DNA from: an uncultured Collinsella sp.
GTDB taxonomy: Bacteria; Actinomycetota; Coriobacteriia; Coriobacteriales; Coriobacteriaceae
NCBI GenBank assembly: GCA_900549355.1
Contig: UROA01000001.1
Coordinates: 1 to 37,067 of the forward strand
Reading direction: 5' to 3'
DNA: 37,067 nt
Shown one piece after another: positions 1 through 7,175 of the stretch. Under the pieces are notes generated by a model. It made no database searches and was not told the origin of the DNA. It worked only from the letters and a program-made list of their open reading frames with translations. How positions within the stretch are numbered: position 1 is the first letter of the stretch; the number at the start of each line of letters is the position of its first letter. Both the position numbers and the translations under genes were made by a program.

Positions 1-44
1 ACATTCTGTCCGAGCGGTTAAAAGCGGGCACGGAATTTAAACGG

Positions 45-78
45 CTGAAAAAGGGGCATCGACCTGCGCCGATGCCCC
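45..78 (-). terminator. Rho-independent terminator, leftward
   Basis: A 9-bp perfect stem (GGGGCATCG at 53-61, CGATGCCCC at 70-78) has an 8-nt loop. Read on the minus strand it is followed by a run of five T. It sits beyond the kinase gene and may be a second terminator for it, or belong to a gene outside the window. Confidence 0.6.
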
Positions 79-135
79 CAACGTGGACACACATTTTGTC
101 CTATAAGCCTATTTTGTCGGCGTGTTCAATCGCTA

Positions 136-180
136 AAAGGAAAAACCCCACAGCCCATATGAGCTGCGGGGTTTTCCTTT
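136..180. terminator. Bidirectional terminator after the kinase gene
   Basis: A long near-perfect inverted repeat has the arms AAAGGAAAAACCCCACAGC and GCTGCGGGGTTTTCCTTT around a short loop. A/T runs at both edges allow termination in either direction. It lies about 33 bp past the stop of the leftward kinase gene. The rest of 1-212 holds no gene that I can see. Confidence 0.8.
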
Positions 181-212
181 GTGCCTCCGATGCGAAATGA
201 ATCGCTCAGATA

Positions 213-977
213 TTACTGATAATCGACGACGTCGATCCAGTTCTTAAGGAACTCATCGTTCACGTTGCGCTTACGAGCGAGCTCGGAAGCGGCGACGATG
301 CTCGTCCACTGACGCACGACCTGCATGGGCATGTCGGCGCGGTCGCAGTAGAGCTCCAGGTAGGCCTCGGCCTGATCCTTGCTGTTGAGGGCAAAGAGCA
401 GGTAGGTGGTGGCAACGTCGGCAGCAGGGGAGCCCTGGGTGGCGTGTGCCCAGTCGCAGACGTACAGCTGGCCGTCGTCGCCGACGATGACGTTGGAGGG
501 GTTGAAGTCGCCGTGGCAGACCTTGAACTCCTTGGTCATGCCGTCCAGACGCTCCTGAAGGTTGTAGCGCGTGGTGGCATTGAGCTGATCGAGGCTGTCG
601 ATCATGCGGGCGAACTTGTCGCGCTGACGGTTGAGCAGCGGGGAGGTGTAGCCGTGGATCTCGATCTGGAGGTCGACGAACATCTCGAGGTACTCTCCGA
701 AGCGCTGGGGCTCGGCAGTCATCTTCTCGGCAAGGGTGGTACCCGGGACCTTCTCGGTCACGAGCGCCCAGCCGTTAGCGTTCTCGAGCTGGGAAACCTC
801 GAGAGCCTTGGGGCTGCGGATGCCGCACTCATTGATGCGGGCAAGATTCAAAGCCTCGTTGAACACGTCGGAGACAGGCTTGGTCTCGTTAAAGACCTTG
901 ACGATCTTGTCGCCCAGGTCGTAAACGACCTTGTTGCCACGGCGGACGAGCTCGGTCTTGGAATCGGGTAGCAGCAT
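213..977 (-). CDS. Aminoglycoside phosphotransferase-family (APH) kinase
   Basis: This 254-residue cytosolic protein has the APH/choline-kinase fold signature. The catalytic-loop motif HGDFNPSN is at residues 155-162, with Asp157 as the likely catalytic base, and the metal-binding DWA begins at Asp175. An N-terminal small lobe (about 14-80) precedes it. The start ATG at 977 has GAAAGGA 8 nt upstream. It follows adhE on the same strand after 88 bp that contain a stem-loop, so co-transcription is uncertain. The family phosphorylates hydroxyls on aminoglycosides, choline, sugars or other small molecules, and nothing here fixes the substrate. Resistance should not be assumed: such generic APH-like kinases are common chromosomal genes. 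The family is well supported, the substrate unknown. Confidence 0.85.
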   Translation of the reverse strand: MLLPDSKTELVRRGNKVVYDLGDKIVKVFNETKPVSDVFNEALNLARINECGIRSPKALEVSQLENANGWALVTEKVPGTTLAEKMTAEPQRFGEYLEMFVDLQIEIHGYTSPLLNRQRDKFARMIDSLDQLNATTRYNLQERLDGMTKEFKVCHGDFNPSNVIVGDDGQLYVCDWAHATQGSPAADVATTYLLFALNSKDQAEAYLELYCDRADMPMQVVRQWTSIVAASELARKRNVNDEFLKNWIDVVDYQ

Positions 978-1009
978 GGTTGCATCCTTTCAACGATGCG
1001 ATAGAAGCG

Positions 1010-1048
1010 ACGGCGGGGGGGTGTGAAACACCCGTGCACCCCCGCCGT
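1010..1048. terminator. GC-rich stem-loop between adhE and the kinase gene
   Basis: The arms ACGGCGGGGG (1010-1019) and CCCCCGCCGT (1039-1048) form a 10-bp stem with a further TG/CA pair. On the minus strand, downstream of adhE, no clear T-run follows the stem. It may be a weak terminator or an mRNA 3'-end stabiliser rather than a strong stop. Confidence 0.45.
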
Positions 1049-1065
1049 TAAAAACCGTGCTAAAA

Positions 1066-3714
1066 CTAGCAGACGGCGTAGTCCTGGGGCTCGCGGCCGT
1101 AGTAGGCGTCCAGGTAGAGCTCCTTGATCTCGCTCATGAGCGGGTAGCGCGGGTTAGCGCCGGTGCACTGGTCGTTGAATGCCTGTTCGGTCATCTCGTC
1201 GAGGGTGTCGAGGAAGTACTGCTCGTCAACACCGTAGTCGGCGATGGTCTTCTTGACGCCGATGAAGTCCTTGAGCTCCTCGAGCTTCGTGATGAAGTTC
1301 TCGAAGACCTCCTTGTCGTCCTTGCCCTCGATGCCGCAGTACTTGGCCATCTCGGCGTAGTTGTGCAGCGCGTTGGGGTAAGGATACTGGGAGAAGGTAC
1401 CCATCTTGACGGGAGCCTCGGCGGCGTTGTAGCGCATGACGCGAGTCAGGATGACGGCGTTGGCGAGGCCGTGGGGCAGGTGATGGAAGGCGCCGAGCTT
1501 GTGGGCCATGGAGTGGTTGAGGCCCAGGAAGGCGTTGGCGAAGGCCATACCGGCCATGCAGGAGGCGTTGTGCATCTCCTCGCGGGCATGCGGGTCCTTG
1601 GCGCCGTTCGTGAAGCTGGAGGGCAGGTTCTCAAAGACGAGCTTAGCGGCGCGCTCGGAGAGGCCCTTGGTGTAGTCGGAAGCCATGATGGAGACGTAGG
1701 ACTCGATGGCGTGAGTCATGACGTCGATGCCGGAGGCAGCGGTCAGGCCGCGCGGGGCGGTCATGCAGTTGTCGGCGTCGACGATAGCCATGTTGGGGAG
1801 CAGCGCGTAGTCGGCGAGCGGCCACTTGATGCCGGTCTCCTTGTCGGTGATGATGGCGAACGGCGTGCACTCGGAGCCGGTACCCGAAGAGGTCGGGACG
1901 GCGACGAAGTAGGCCTTCTTGCCCATCTCGGGGAAGGTGAAGATACGCTTGCGGATGTCCATGAAGTCCATGGCCATGTCCTCAAACTTGCACTCGGGGT
2001 GCTCGTACATCATCCACATGATCTTGCCGGCGTCCATAGCGGAGCCACCGCCGACGGCGATGATGACGTCAGGCTCAAAGAGAGCCATCTGCTTGGCACC
2101 GCGACGTGCGCACTGCAGCGACGGATCGGGCTCGACGTCGTAGAAGCAGTCGTGGGCGATGCCCATCTCGTCGAGCTTGGCCTCGATGGCGCGAGTGTTG
2201 CCATTCTTGAAGAGGAACTGGTCGGTGACGATGAAGGCACGCTTCTTGCCCATGACGTTGCCCAGCTCGTCGAGGGCGACGGGCGTGGAACCCTTCTTGA
2301 AGTAGACCTTCTCGGGAGCGCGGAACCATAGCATGTTCTCACGGCGCTCGGCCACAGTCTTAACGTTGATCAAGTGCTTCACCCCAACGTTCTCGGAGAC
2401 GGAGTTGCCGCCCCAGGAGCCGCAGCCCAGGGTCAGAGACGGCTTCATGCCAAAGTTGTACAGGTCACCGATGCCGCCGTGCGAGGACGGGGTGTTGATG
2501 ACGATACGGCAGGCCTTCATGACGTGCTCGAACAGGCTGATCTTCTCGGCCTGGGCGGGGTGCACGTACAGAGAGGCGGTGTGGCCCGGGCCACCGGCGA
2601 GCACCAGGTGCTCGGCCTTGTCGACGGCCTCCTGGAAGTCCTTGGCGTGGTACATGGCCAGGACCGGGGAGAGCTTCTCGTGGGAGAACTCCTCCTTGGC
2701 GGGGTCGGTGGAGGTGACCTCGGCGATCAGAATCTTGGTCTTGGCGGGAACCTCGATGCCGGCGAGCTCGGCGATCTTGGCGGCAGCCATGCCGGGGATG
2801 CGGTGGTCGAGAGCGCCGTTCTTGAACATGGCGGCACGCAGGGCCTCCATCTCGGCACCCTGCTTGACGAAGTAGCAGCCGCGCTTCTGGAACTCGGCCT
2901 TAACCTGGTCATAGATGGTGTCGATGACGGTCACGGACTGCTCGGAAGCGCAGATCATGCCGTTGTCGAAGGTCTTGGAGTGGATGATGGAGTTGACGGC
3001 GAGCAGCACGTCGGCGGTGTCGTCGATGACGACCGGGGTGTTACCGGCGCCAACGCCCAGGGCGGGCTTGCCCGAGGAGTAAGCGGCCTTGACCATGCCC
3101 GGGCCACCGGTGGCGAGGATGATGTCGACGTCGCGCATGACCATGTTGGTCAGCTCGATGGAGGGGACATCGATCCAGCCGATGATGCCCTCGGGGGCGC
3201 CGGCCTTAACGGCGGCGTCAAGCACGAGCTTGGCGGCGGCGATGGTGCACTTGGCGGCAGCCGGGTGCGGGGAGATGATGATGGCGTTGCGGGTCTTCAG
3301 GCAGATCAGCGTCTTGAAGATCGCGGTGGAGGTGGGGTTGGTCGTCGGGATGACGGCGCCCACGATGCCGATGGGCTCGGCGATCTTGGTGATGCCGTAA
3401 GCCTCGTCGCGCTCCAGGACACCACAGGTCTTGGTGTTCTTGTAAGCGTTGTAGATGTACTCTGCGGCGTAGTGGTTCTTGATGACCTTGTCCTCAAGAA
3501 CGCCGCGGCCGGTCTCCTCGATGGCCATCTTCGCCAACGGGATACGAGCCTTGTTGGCGGCCATGGCGGCCTCATAGAAGATCTTGTCGACCTGCTCCTG
3601 CGTGTACGTAGCAAAAAGCGCCTGGGCCTCTCGCATCTGAGCGAGCTTAGCCTCAAGCGCCTCTACGTTGTCCACAATTGCGGGAGTAGTGTTTTCCGGT
3701 GACTTTTTCACCAT
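1066..3714 (-). CDS. adhE: Bifunctional acetaldehyde-CoA/alcohol dehydrogenase AdhE
   Basis: AdhE reduces acetyl-CoA to acetaldehyde and then ethanol with two NADH, regenerating NAD+ in fermentation; the family forms cytosolic filaments (spirosomes). The 882 residues match the usual length. The N-terminal aldehyde dehydrogenase half (about 15-450) carries the catalytic Cys255 in MICASEQS. The C-terminal iron alcohol dehydrogenase half (about 465-865) has the GGGSAMD nucleotide motif at 555-561. Its iron ligands appear as Asp664, His668, His734 and His748, all offset by 11 from E. coli AdhE. The start ATG at 3714 has AAGGAGA 6 nt upstream. The gene is monocistronic or read into the kinase gene. 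Direct repeats upstream (3812-3840) may be an operator. No frameshift or missing key residue is visible. Confidence 0.98.
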   Translation of the reverse strand: MVKKSPENTTPAIVDNVEALEAKLAQMREAQALFATYTQEQVDKIFYEAAMAANKARIPLAKMAIEETGRGVLEDKVIKNHYAAEYIYNAYKNTKTCGVLERDEAYGITKIAEPIGIVGAVIPTTNPTSTAIFKTLICLKTRNAIIISPHPAAAKCTIAAAKLVLDAAVKAGAPEGIIGWIDVPSIELTNMVMRDVDIILATGGPGMVKAAYSSGKPALGVGAGNTPVVIDDTADVLLAVNSIIHSKTFDNGMICASEQSVTVIDTIYDQVKAEFQKRGCYFVKQGAEMEALRAAMFKNGALDHRIPGMAAAKIAELAGIEVPAKTKILIAEVTSTDPAKEEFSHEKLSPVLAMYHAKDFQEAVDKAEHLVLAGGPGHTASLYVHPAQAEKISLFEHVMKACRIVINTPSSHGGIGDLYNFGMKPSLTLGCGSWGGNSVSENVGVKHLINVKTVAERRENMLWFRAPEKVYFKKGSTPVALDELGNVMGKKRAFIVTDQFLFKNGNTRAIEAKLDEMGIAHDCFYDVEPDPSLQCARRGAKQMALFEPDVIIAVGGGSAMDAGKIMWMMYEHPECKFEDMAMDFMDIRKRIFTFPEMGKKAYFVAVPTSSGTGSECTPFAIITDKETGIKWPLADYALLPNMAIVDADNCMTAPRGLTAASGIDVMTHAIESYVSIMASDYTKGLSERAAKLVFENLPSSFTNGAKDPHAREEMHNASCMAGMAFANAFLGLNHSMAHKLGAFHHLPHGLANAVILTRVMRYNAAEAPVKMGTFSQYPYPNALHNYAEMAKYCGIEGKDDKEVFENFITKLEELKDFIGVKKTIADYGVDEQYFLDTLDEMTEQAFNDQCTGANPRYPLMSEIKELYLDAYYGREPQDYAVC

Positions 3715-3811
3715 TTGTGTCTCCTTGCGATCGGAGATTTACCCTACGCCTTGCATGATAGCAAGAAATTATTCGGCGAACGGTAAGATTCCCGTAAAAG
3801 GCACACTAAAA

Positions 3812-3840
3812 CGCTTCAACTAGATGAACCGTTTCAACTA
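3812..3840. promoter_or_regulatory. Direct repeats upstream of adhE, candidate operator
   Basis: CGCTTCAACTA (3812-3822) and CGTTTCAACTA (3830-3840) are 11-bp direct repeats differing at one base, 18 bp apart start to start, about 100 bp upstream of the adhE start. They do not match the Rex consensus. A candidate -10 for adhE (TATCAT on the minus strand, preceded by TGC) lies in 3757-3762. The 3715-3854 stretch otherwise has no gene. Confidence 0.35.
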
Positions 3841-3854
3841 ATGATGCACCGTCC

Positions 3855-3907
3855 CACTCATTGGGGACAGACTTACATGAGTGCTTTCACTCATTTGGGA
3901 CAGACAT
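3855..3907 (+). repeat. Left 53-bp inverted repeat of the RAYT element
   Basis: This 53-bp arm is matched by the reverse complement of 4847-4899 with one mismatch. It contains the hairpin ATGAGTG-CTTT-CACTCAT (3877-3894) flanked by TTGGGGACAGAC and TTTGGGACAGAC, so each arm has a REP-like internal structure. Between this arm and the transposase (3908-4035) a direct repeat TTTTGCCGCTC occurs at 3918-3928 and 3938-3948; no gene is seen there. Confidence 0.9.
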
Positions 3908-4035
3908 TGTTTTGCCATTTTGCCGCTCTGGACCTGTTTTTGCCGCTCATTGGATATAAATAGGTCACAGGCTCAGCATTTCGCGTTCCTTCTCTCCTTT
4001 TAGGTGTTGCCTGTTCAGTTTTGAAAGGAGAGATT

Positions 4036-4812
4036 ATGCCTCGACGCGCCCGCGCCGTTTCGCTCACTGGCTACTACCATGTCTTTGATCGTGGCAACTC
4101 CAAACAGATTATTTTTGAAGATGACTCCGACCGTTATCGTTTCTTATCGGATATCTCGGACAGGTTCGCGCGCCATAAAGTGGCGGTGTTGGCTTGGTGC
4201 CTTATGGACAATCACTTCCATTTGATGGTTGATGATCCATGCGACAACCTTTCAAAGGCAATGCAGTGCGCATTGACGGCATATGCTAAGTATTTCAATG
4301 GGAAAACGGGGAGAGCGGGGCATCTGTTTGACAATCGCTATTCGCGGGTCGCGGTTGAGTCGGATACGCAGGCGGTACAGCTGCTCGATTATATCCATCT
4401 TAATCCTGTGAAAGGCGCGCTCGACTCGCTCGAGGCATACCGTTGGTCAAGCTACAAGGCATACCAGCTGGGCTACGATCCCTTTGACACCTGTGATGCG
4501 GCCCCCATGCTCGATATTGTCGGCGGGTCTCGTCGTTATTGCGAGCATCTCGAGGAAGTTGCCGGGCGCATCTGGTCAGTGGAGGTTCTTCCACGCCGGC
4601 GGATCCCCGATGAGGAGGCCTTTTCCGTCGCGCGCGAAGTCCTGCCGAGCATAGATCCTGCGCTGCTCAAGGCTCTGCCACGCCCCGAACGCGATGCCTG
4701 TCTTCTGAGGCTCAGGCGGGCGCATCTCACGGTCAAGCAAATTGCCCGTATCACCGGTATCGGCGCTACAAGCGTGACCAAGGCCACCATAGGCTGGAAT
4801 GAGGCAGCGTGA
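4036..4812 (+). CDS. REP-associated tyrosine transposase (Y1_Tnp/IS200-like, RAYT)
   Basis: This 258-residue HUH-family nuclease is predicted to cut and rejoin single-stranded DNA at hairpins. The metal-binding HUH motif is HFH (His60 and His62). A YAKYFN segment at 83-88 probably carries the nucleophilic tyrosine, and HLNPVK plus RWSSY are family signatures. A C-terminal helix-turn-helix (about 231-252, LTVKQIARITGIGATS) is an extra DNA-binding module. The ATG at 4036 is chosen over the in-frame TTG at 4021 because AAAGGAGAG ends 3 nt before it and the family begins MPRxAR. The flanking inverted repeats are its likely substrates. Whether it moves itself or only its REP-like sequences cannot be told from one copy. 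Confidence 0.9.
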   Translation: MPRRARAVSLTGYYHVFDRGNSKQIIFEDDSDRYRFLSDISDRFARHKVAVLAWCLMDNHFHLMVDDPCDNLSKAMQCALTAYAKYFNGKTGRAGHLFDNRYSRVAVESDTQAVQLLDYIHLNPVKGALDSLEAYRWSSYKAYQLGYDPFDTCDAAPMLDIVGGSRRYCEHLEEVAGRIWSVEVLPRRRIPDEEAFSVAREVLPSIDPALLKALPRPERDACLLRLRRAHLTVKQIARITGIGATSVTKATIGWNEAA

Positions 4813-4846
4813 GACAGGGGGGGGCGAACCGCTGCCGGCATGCGTC

Positions 4847-4899
4847 ATGTCTGTCCCAAATGCGTGAAAGCACTCATGTAAGTCTGTCCCCAATGAGTG
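4847..4899 (-). repeat. Right 53-bp inverted repeat of the RAYT element
   Basis: This is the reverse complement of 3855-3907 with a single difference, which changes the hairpin arm CACTCAT to CACGCAT and so leaves one mispair in the stem. The sequences outside the two arms do not match, which fixes the repeat ends. Confidence 0.9.
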
Positions 4900-4900
4900 C

Positions 4901-4934
4901 AAAAAAGCGCCCTCCACATGAGAGGACGCCTTTG
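4901..4934 (-). terminator. rpmB terminator
   Basis: Read leftward, GGCGTCCTC pairs with GAGGGCGC around a 7-nt loop and is followed by six T. It lies 67 bp beyond the rpmB stop and abuts the right repeat of the RAYT element. Confidence 0.75.
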
Positions 4935-5001
4935 GTAAGTTCTATGTGAACGCGAGGTCTTTGACCCGGAGAGTCCGAGGTACTTGTTGGTAAGACCTTA
5001 T

Positions 5002-5190
5002 TTAGGAGCGCGCAACCTTGCCGGACTTGAGGCAGGTGGAGCAAACGTTCATCTTGCGACGGTGACCATCGACGACGACGTAGACGCGCTGGATGTTGGG
5101 GCGGAACTTACGGTTGGTGACGCGGTGAGAGTGGCTGATGGAGCGACCGGCAACGGGGTGCTTACCGCAAACTTCGCAAACTTTGGACAT
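5002..5190 (-). CDS. rpmB: 50S ribosomal protein L28
   Basis: L28 is a small protein of the large ribosomal subunit. The 62-residue product begins MSKVCEVCGK and has two CxxC pairs (Cys5/Cys8 and Cys50/Cys53) that form the zinc-binding (C+) version. The body SHSHRVTNRKFRPNIQ is typical. The ATG at 5190 is chosen over an upstream in-frame start at 5238 because AAGGAGGG lies 7 nt before it and the L28 family starts here. The gene stands alone, with its own promoter and terminator, and is divergent from the pyr operon. Confidence 0.97.
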   Translation of the reverse strand: MSKVCEVCGKHPVAGRSISHSHRVTNRKFRPNIQRVYVVVDGHRRKMNVCSTCLKSGKVARS

Positions 5191-5244
5191 AACTGACCCT
5201 CCTTGGGCGACAAACGAACATGTCGCGTTAACAAACAAGCCTGA

Positions 5245-5276
5245 ACTATAGCACAGAAGTCGCTCCCTGTGCGCAA
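5245..5276 (-). promoter_or_regulatory. rpmB promoter, extended -10
   Basis: On the minus strand TGCTATAGT gives an extended -10 (TATAGT = 5245-5250). A possible -35 TTGCGC lies at 5271-5276, but the 20-nt spacer is long, so the extended -10 probably carries the promoter. The start would fall about 45-50 bp before the rpmB ATG. Confidence 0.5.
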
Positions 5277-5494
5277 TCTACACAGAGATATTCCTCTTTT
5301 GGCGATAGTGCCCACGCCACGGCCCTGGACGTAGATCCGATTTGCGTGCAGCAGAGGGGATTATGCCAGCTCGTGCGTGTGTTTTCAAGCTCGTCCCACA
5401 AATATATATAGGTTTATGGAGCATTGGGCTCCGTTTACGGATTGCTCTGTATTTATGCTCGCAATTAAGCTCGAGGTTGGCTACACTATCCCTT

Positions 5495-5640
5495 GACCAT
5501 TAAAGGGGTACGAGATACCCACATGGAATTACATAGCTGCCAAAGAGCAGCCTTTCCTGTGGGTGTCTGGTCCGCTTTAAGCGGTCGGGCATCTATTTTT
5601 TTGACTGTGTCAGCAGTCAAGACATGTGAGGAAGGAGATC
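5495..5640 (+). promoter_or_regulatory. Candidate structured 5' leader/attenuator of the pyr operon
   Basis: TACCC (5516-5520) can pair either with GGGTA (5506-5510) or, as part of AGATACCCACA (5513-5523), with TGTGGGTGTCT (5558-5568), which encloses a GCTGC/GCAGC hairpin. These pairings exclude each other. Downstream are CCGC/GCGG and a run of seven T (5596-5602), 40 bp before pyrR. This is what a pyrimidine-responsive attenuator would look like, but I do not find the known PyrR anti-antiterminator loop. A possible -10 TACACT is at 5482-5487. The stretch 5277-5494 holds no gene that I can see. Confidence 0.45.
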
Positions 5641-5641
5641 G

Positions 5642-6226
5642 ATGGGCACGACTTCCCCCAAGGCGGTCATCATGGACGAGACCGCCGTCAATCGAGCGAT
5701 GACCCGCATCGCGCACGAGATTCTCGAGCGCAACGAGGGCTGTGAAGACCTCGCTCTGGTCGGCATCGTCACGCGCGGCGACCTTCTGGCAAAGAAGCTC
5801 GCCGAGGAGATCAAGGAGATCGAGGGTGTCGACGTTCCGCTCGGCAGCCTGGACATCAGCTTCTATCGCGATGACTATGCGACTAATTTCGCTCCCGCGA
5901 TCCACGCTACCAACATTCCCTTCAGCGTCGACGGCAAGCGCGTCGTGCTGGTGGACGACATCCTGTACACGGGTCGCACCATCCGCGCCGCTCTGGACGC
6001 CGTTATGGACCTGGGTCGTCCGAGCCGAGTCGAGCTGGCAGTTCTCGTTGACCGCGGTCACCGCGAGCTCCCTATCTCGCCGGACTTTGTCGGCAAGAAC
6101 GTTCCCTCGTCGCACGAGGAGAACGTGCACCTATATATGAAGGAAGTCGACGGCCGCACCGCTGTCGAAATCAACGACGTCGCGCCGGGTTCCCACGTGG
6201 GCTCCGCGCCGCTGGGAGGTGAGTAG
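5642..6226 (+). CDS. pyrR: Pyrimidine operon regulator / uracil phosphoribosyltransferase PyrR
   Basis: PyrR binds pyr mRNA in response to UMP/UTP and in many bacteria also makes UMP from uracil and PRPP. The 194-residue protein has the type I phosphoribosyltransferase PRPP loop VVLVDDILYTGRT (about residues 101-113) and the family segments GIVTRGDLLAKKL and DRGHRELPI. It is slightly longer than the usual 180, with a C-terminal tail ending GSHVGSAPLGGE. AAGGAG lies 4 nt before the ATG. It leads the pyr operon and its stop is 4 nt from the preferred pyrB start. A structured leader directly upstream suggests self-regulation of the operon. Confidence 0.95.
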   Translation: MGTTSPKAVIMDETAVNRAMTRIAHEILERNEGCEDLALVGIVTRGDLLAKKLAEEIKEIEGVDVPLGSLDISFYRDDYATNFAPAIHATNIPFSVDGKRVVLVDDILYTGRTIRAALDAVMDLGRPSRVELAVLVDRGHRELPISPDFVGKNVPSSHEENVHLYMKEVDGRTAVEINDVAPGSHVGSAPLGGE

Positions 6227-6230
6227 TACC

Positions 6231-7175
6231 GTGGCGTTCAATCATAAGCATCTGATCGACATTACCGAGTACTCCGAAGAGGACATCAAGCTCATCCTCG
6301 AGACCGCCAAGGCGTTCTCCGAGGTCAACGAGCGTGCCATCAAGAAGGTCCCCACGCTCAAGGGCAAGACCATCGTCAACATGTTCAACGAGCCCTCGAC
6401 GCGTACCCGCAGCTCTTTCGAGCTCGCCGAGAAGCGTCTTTCGGCCGATAGCCTCAACTTCGGCGGCTCCTCGACCTCCACGGTCAAGGGCGAGAGCCTC
6501 GTCGATACCGTCGAGACCCTCAACGCCTACAAGATCGACTGCATCGTCGTGCGCGACAAGCACGCCGGTGCTCCCTACATCGTCACCCAGAATTCGCCCG
6601 CGAGTGTTATCTGCGCCGGCGACGGTAAGCACAATCACCCCACGCAGGCTCTGCTCGACCTGTACACCATCTGGGAGCACAAGGGTGACTTCCACGGTCT
6701 GAAGGTCGCCGTCGTCGGCGACATCGCCCACTCCCGCGTCTGCGGCTCGCTGATCCCCGCGTTGAAGATCATGGGCTGCGAGACCTACGCCGTCGCTCCC
6801 GGCACGCTGCTGCCGCCGGCGCCCGAGGTTCTGGGCTGCGACCACGTGACGAGCGACCTCGATTCCGTCCTGCCCGAGCTGGACGTCGTCTACATGCTGC
6901 GCGTACAGCAGGAGCGCCTCGAGGGTGCCCCGTTCCCGACCATTCGCGAGTACCACAAGCTCTTCGGCCTGACCAAGGACCGCGAGAAGCTCATGAAGCC
7001 CGACGCGATCATTTGCCACCCGGGCCCCATTAACCGCGGCGTCGAGTTCGACTCCTATATGGCCGACCACCCGCAACGCTCCGTCATCCTGGAGCAGGTC
7101 TACGCCGGTATCTGCGTGCGTATGGCTATCCTGTATCTGCTGCTTGGAGGTGCCGATAATGGCCTTGCTTCTTAA
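6231..7175 (+). CDS. pyrB: Aspartate carbamoyltransferase catalytic chain
   Basis: PyrB condenses carbamoyl phosphate and aspartate to carbamoyl aspartate, the committed step of pyrimidine synthesis. The 314 residues carry the carbamoyl-phosphate loop EPSTRTRSSF (about 51-60), HNHPTQALLDLYTI, and the aspartate-side motif HPGPINRGVE near 270. The GTG at 6231 (MAFNHKHL) is preferred because GGGAGGTGA at 6214-6222 is well spaced; a GTG at 6219, overlapping the pyrR stop, is possible. No pyrI regulatory chain is present. The end overlaps pyrC by 17 bp, which points to translational coupling. Confidence 0.97.
   Translation: MAFNHKHLIDITEYSEEDIKLILETAKAFSEVNERAIKKVPTLKGKTIVNMFNEPSTRTRSSFELAEKRLSADSLNFGGSSTSTVKGESLVDTVETLNAYKIDCIVVRDKHAGAPYIVTQNSPASVICAGDGKHNHPTQALLDLYTIWEHKGDFHGLKVAVVGDIAHSRVCGSLIPALKIMGCETYAVAPGTLLPPAPEVLGCDHVTSDLDSVLPELDVVYMLRVQQERLEGAPFPTIREYHKLFGLTKDREKLMKPDAIICHPGPINRGVEFDSYMADHPQRSVILEQVYAGICVRMAILYLLLGGADNGLAS

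Larger units (their letters stand above)
3855..4899 (+). mobile_element. RAYT (REP-associated tyrosine transposase) element with long inverted repeats
   Basis: A 1045-bp unit consists of a Y1/IS200-like transposase gene bracketed by 53-bp inverted repeats (52 of 53 identical) that each contain a small hairpin. No target-site duplication is evident, as expected for HUH-type single-strand transposition. It occupies the space between the adhE upstream region and the rpmB terminator without disrupting either gene. Confidence 0.8.

Noticed and set aside
213..977. Calling the APH-like kinase an aminoglycoside resistance gene
   Set aside because: Only the generic fold motifs are visible; nothing matches a named resistance subfamily.
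1057..3702. Long open frames on the plus strand opposite adhE (424 and 442 codons)
   Set aside because: They mirror adhE in a GC-rich gene, have low-complexity Val/Leu/Gly/Asp-rich translations and no family signature.
4830..4910. Target-site duplication around the RAYT inverted repeats
   Set aside because: The bases outside the two arms do not match, and HUH transposition does not create duplications.
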